A stretch of DNA of 64,000 nucleotides from an uncultured Roseobacter sp. Lineage in GTDB: Bacteria; Pseudomonadota; Alphaproteobacteria; Rhodobacterales; Rhodobacteraceae. The stretch covers positions 636,115 through 700,114 of the forward strand of contig NZ_CANLYL010000001.1 in the NCBI RefSeq assembly GCF_947495275.1, read 5' to 3'. This document shows positions 63,752 through 64,000 of this stretch, piece by piece (within the stretch, counting starts at the first letter, position 1; each line of letters begins with the position of its first letter). The notes beneath the pieces are model-generated. The model did no database searches. It saw only the letters and a list, made by a program, of their open reading frames with translations, and was not told the origin of the DNA. A program made the position numbers and the translations under genes.

Positions 63752-63771
63752 ACTATTTTCTGCAAAATAGT
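63752..63771. repeat. AT-rich perfect inverted repeat after topA
   Basis: ACTATTTT (63752-63759) and AAAATAGT (63764-63771) flank CTGC, six bases after the topA stop and 154 bases before the CoA-transferase gene. It could be a weak topA terminator or an operator for the gene downstream. Apart from this and a strong ribosome binding site before 63925, the gap shows nothing. Confidence 0.4.
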
Positions 63772-63924
63772 GCACCTTCGCACCAGATTTTCTCAAACAA
63801 GTTTGACCAACCTTCTTCGCGCCCTATACCCTCTTAGGAGGAGTGGAGATTTGCGCCTTTCCGGTTTTGGATCGCGCGCAGATTACTGAGTTCGGCATTC
63901 GCCAGCTGGATTCGAGGGAGCGCT

Positions 63925-64000
63925 ATGAAAAAGATATACGGCTCGGCGTCTGAGGCGCTGGAGGACGTGTTGCGCGACGGGATGTTGATCGCGGCCGGGG
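63925..64000 (+). CDS. 3-oxoacid CoA-transferase subunit A, partial (5' end only)
   Basis: The first 25 codons (MKKIYGSASEALEDVL and following residues) match the start of the A subunit of succinyl-CoA:3-ketoacid CoA-transferase, where MIAAGGFG-type glycine-rich sequence follows. CGAGGGAG precedes the ATG. The rest lies beyond the window, and a B-subunit gene would be expected next. The enzyme activates acetoacetate and other 3-oxoacids. With only 25 residues, the family assignment is good but not certain. Confidence 0.75.
   Translation, partial: MKKIYGSASEALEDVLRDGMLIAAG

Overview
The window is about 64 kb of GC-rich alphaproteobacterial chromosome. Gene content and gene order point to the roseobacter group of the Rhodobacteraceae: soxB-soxD-soxA sarcosine oxidase, the ctaC-ctaB-ctaG-ctaE cytochrome oxidase cluster followed by SURF1 and thrC, PtsP next to lysC, and many DUF families typical of that group. 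I cannot assign genus or species. Nearly all of it is ordinary core chromosome. There is one tRNA gene (tRNA-Cys), and no rRNA, CRISPR array, IS element or prophage.

Layout. 1-4.7 kb: sarcosine oxidase genes (soxA runs off the left edge) with two tiny membrane-protein genes among them. 4.9-6.9 kb: ccmI-ruvX-DUF1289. 6.9-11.8 kb: a DUF3095 protein, an unusual 364-residue protein flanked by two copies of the metR 3' end, metR and divergent metF, and a thioesterase. 11.8-17.3 kb: a secreted protein, a DUF2235 hydrolase overlapping an orphan CoxL-like molybdoenzyme subunit, then a dioxygenase/HD-oxygenase pair resembling the phosphonate-cleaving PhnY-PhnZ and TmpA-TmpB systems. 17.4-27.2 kb: valS, a DUF1992 protein, a crotonase, two aminotransferases, a glycosyltransferase, ygfZ and efp. 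27.2-32.5 kb: cobQ, a PopZ-like protein, a TolC-family protein, a Pcm-like methyltransferase and tRNA-Cys. 32.9-41.2 kb: ptsP, lysC and a run of small enzymes. 41.3-51.2 kb: SulP, a 144-bp-repeat beta-helix membrane protein, mtnP, a tiny cysteine-rich peptide gene with its partner, a LysE exporter, apt, an FAD oxidase and a UlaG-like hydrolase. 51.2-58.1 kb: one long leftward run with an M16 peptidase, thrC, SURF1 and cytochrome oxidase genes. 58.2-64 kb: tldD, dprA, topA and the first codons of a CoA-transferase subunit A.

How it fits together. Several genes touch one-carbon and methylamine metabolism: sarcosine oxidase delivers methylene-THF, MetF reduces it, and MetR sits beside metF. A TmpAB-type pair, if that is what it is, would release glycine betaine, which is upstream of sarcosine. 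The left-pointing cta block supplies subunits II and III, heme o synthase and the copper chaperone of an aa3-type oxidase, and ccmI serves cytochrome c maturation.

Most unusual items: the metR 3'-end duplication bracketing a protein with an eCIS-cargo-like N terminus; the PhnYZ/TmpAB-like pair; a 38-residue secreted cysteine-rich peptide gene overlapping the next gene, with a perfect TGTGA-N6-TCACA palindrome in its upstream region; 11-bp-period GTGCAC arrays in valS and upstream of mtnP; and a compositionally odd segment in valS.
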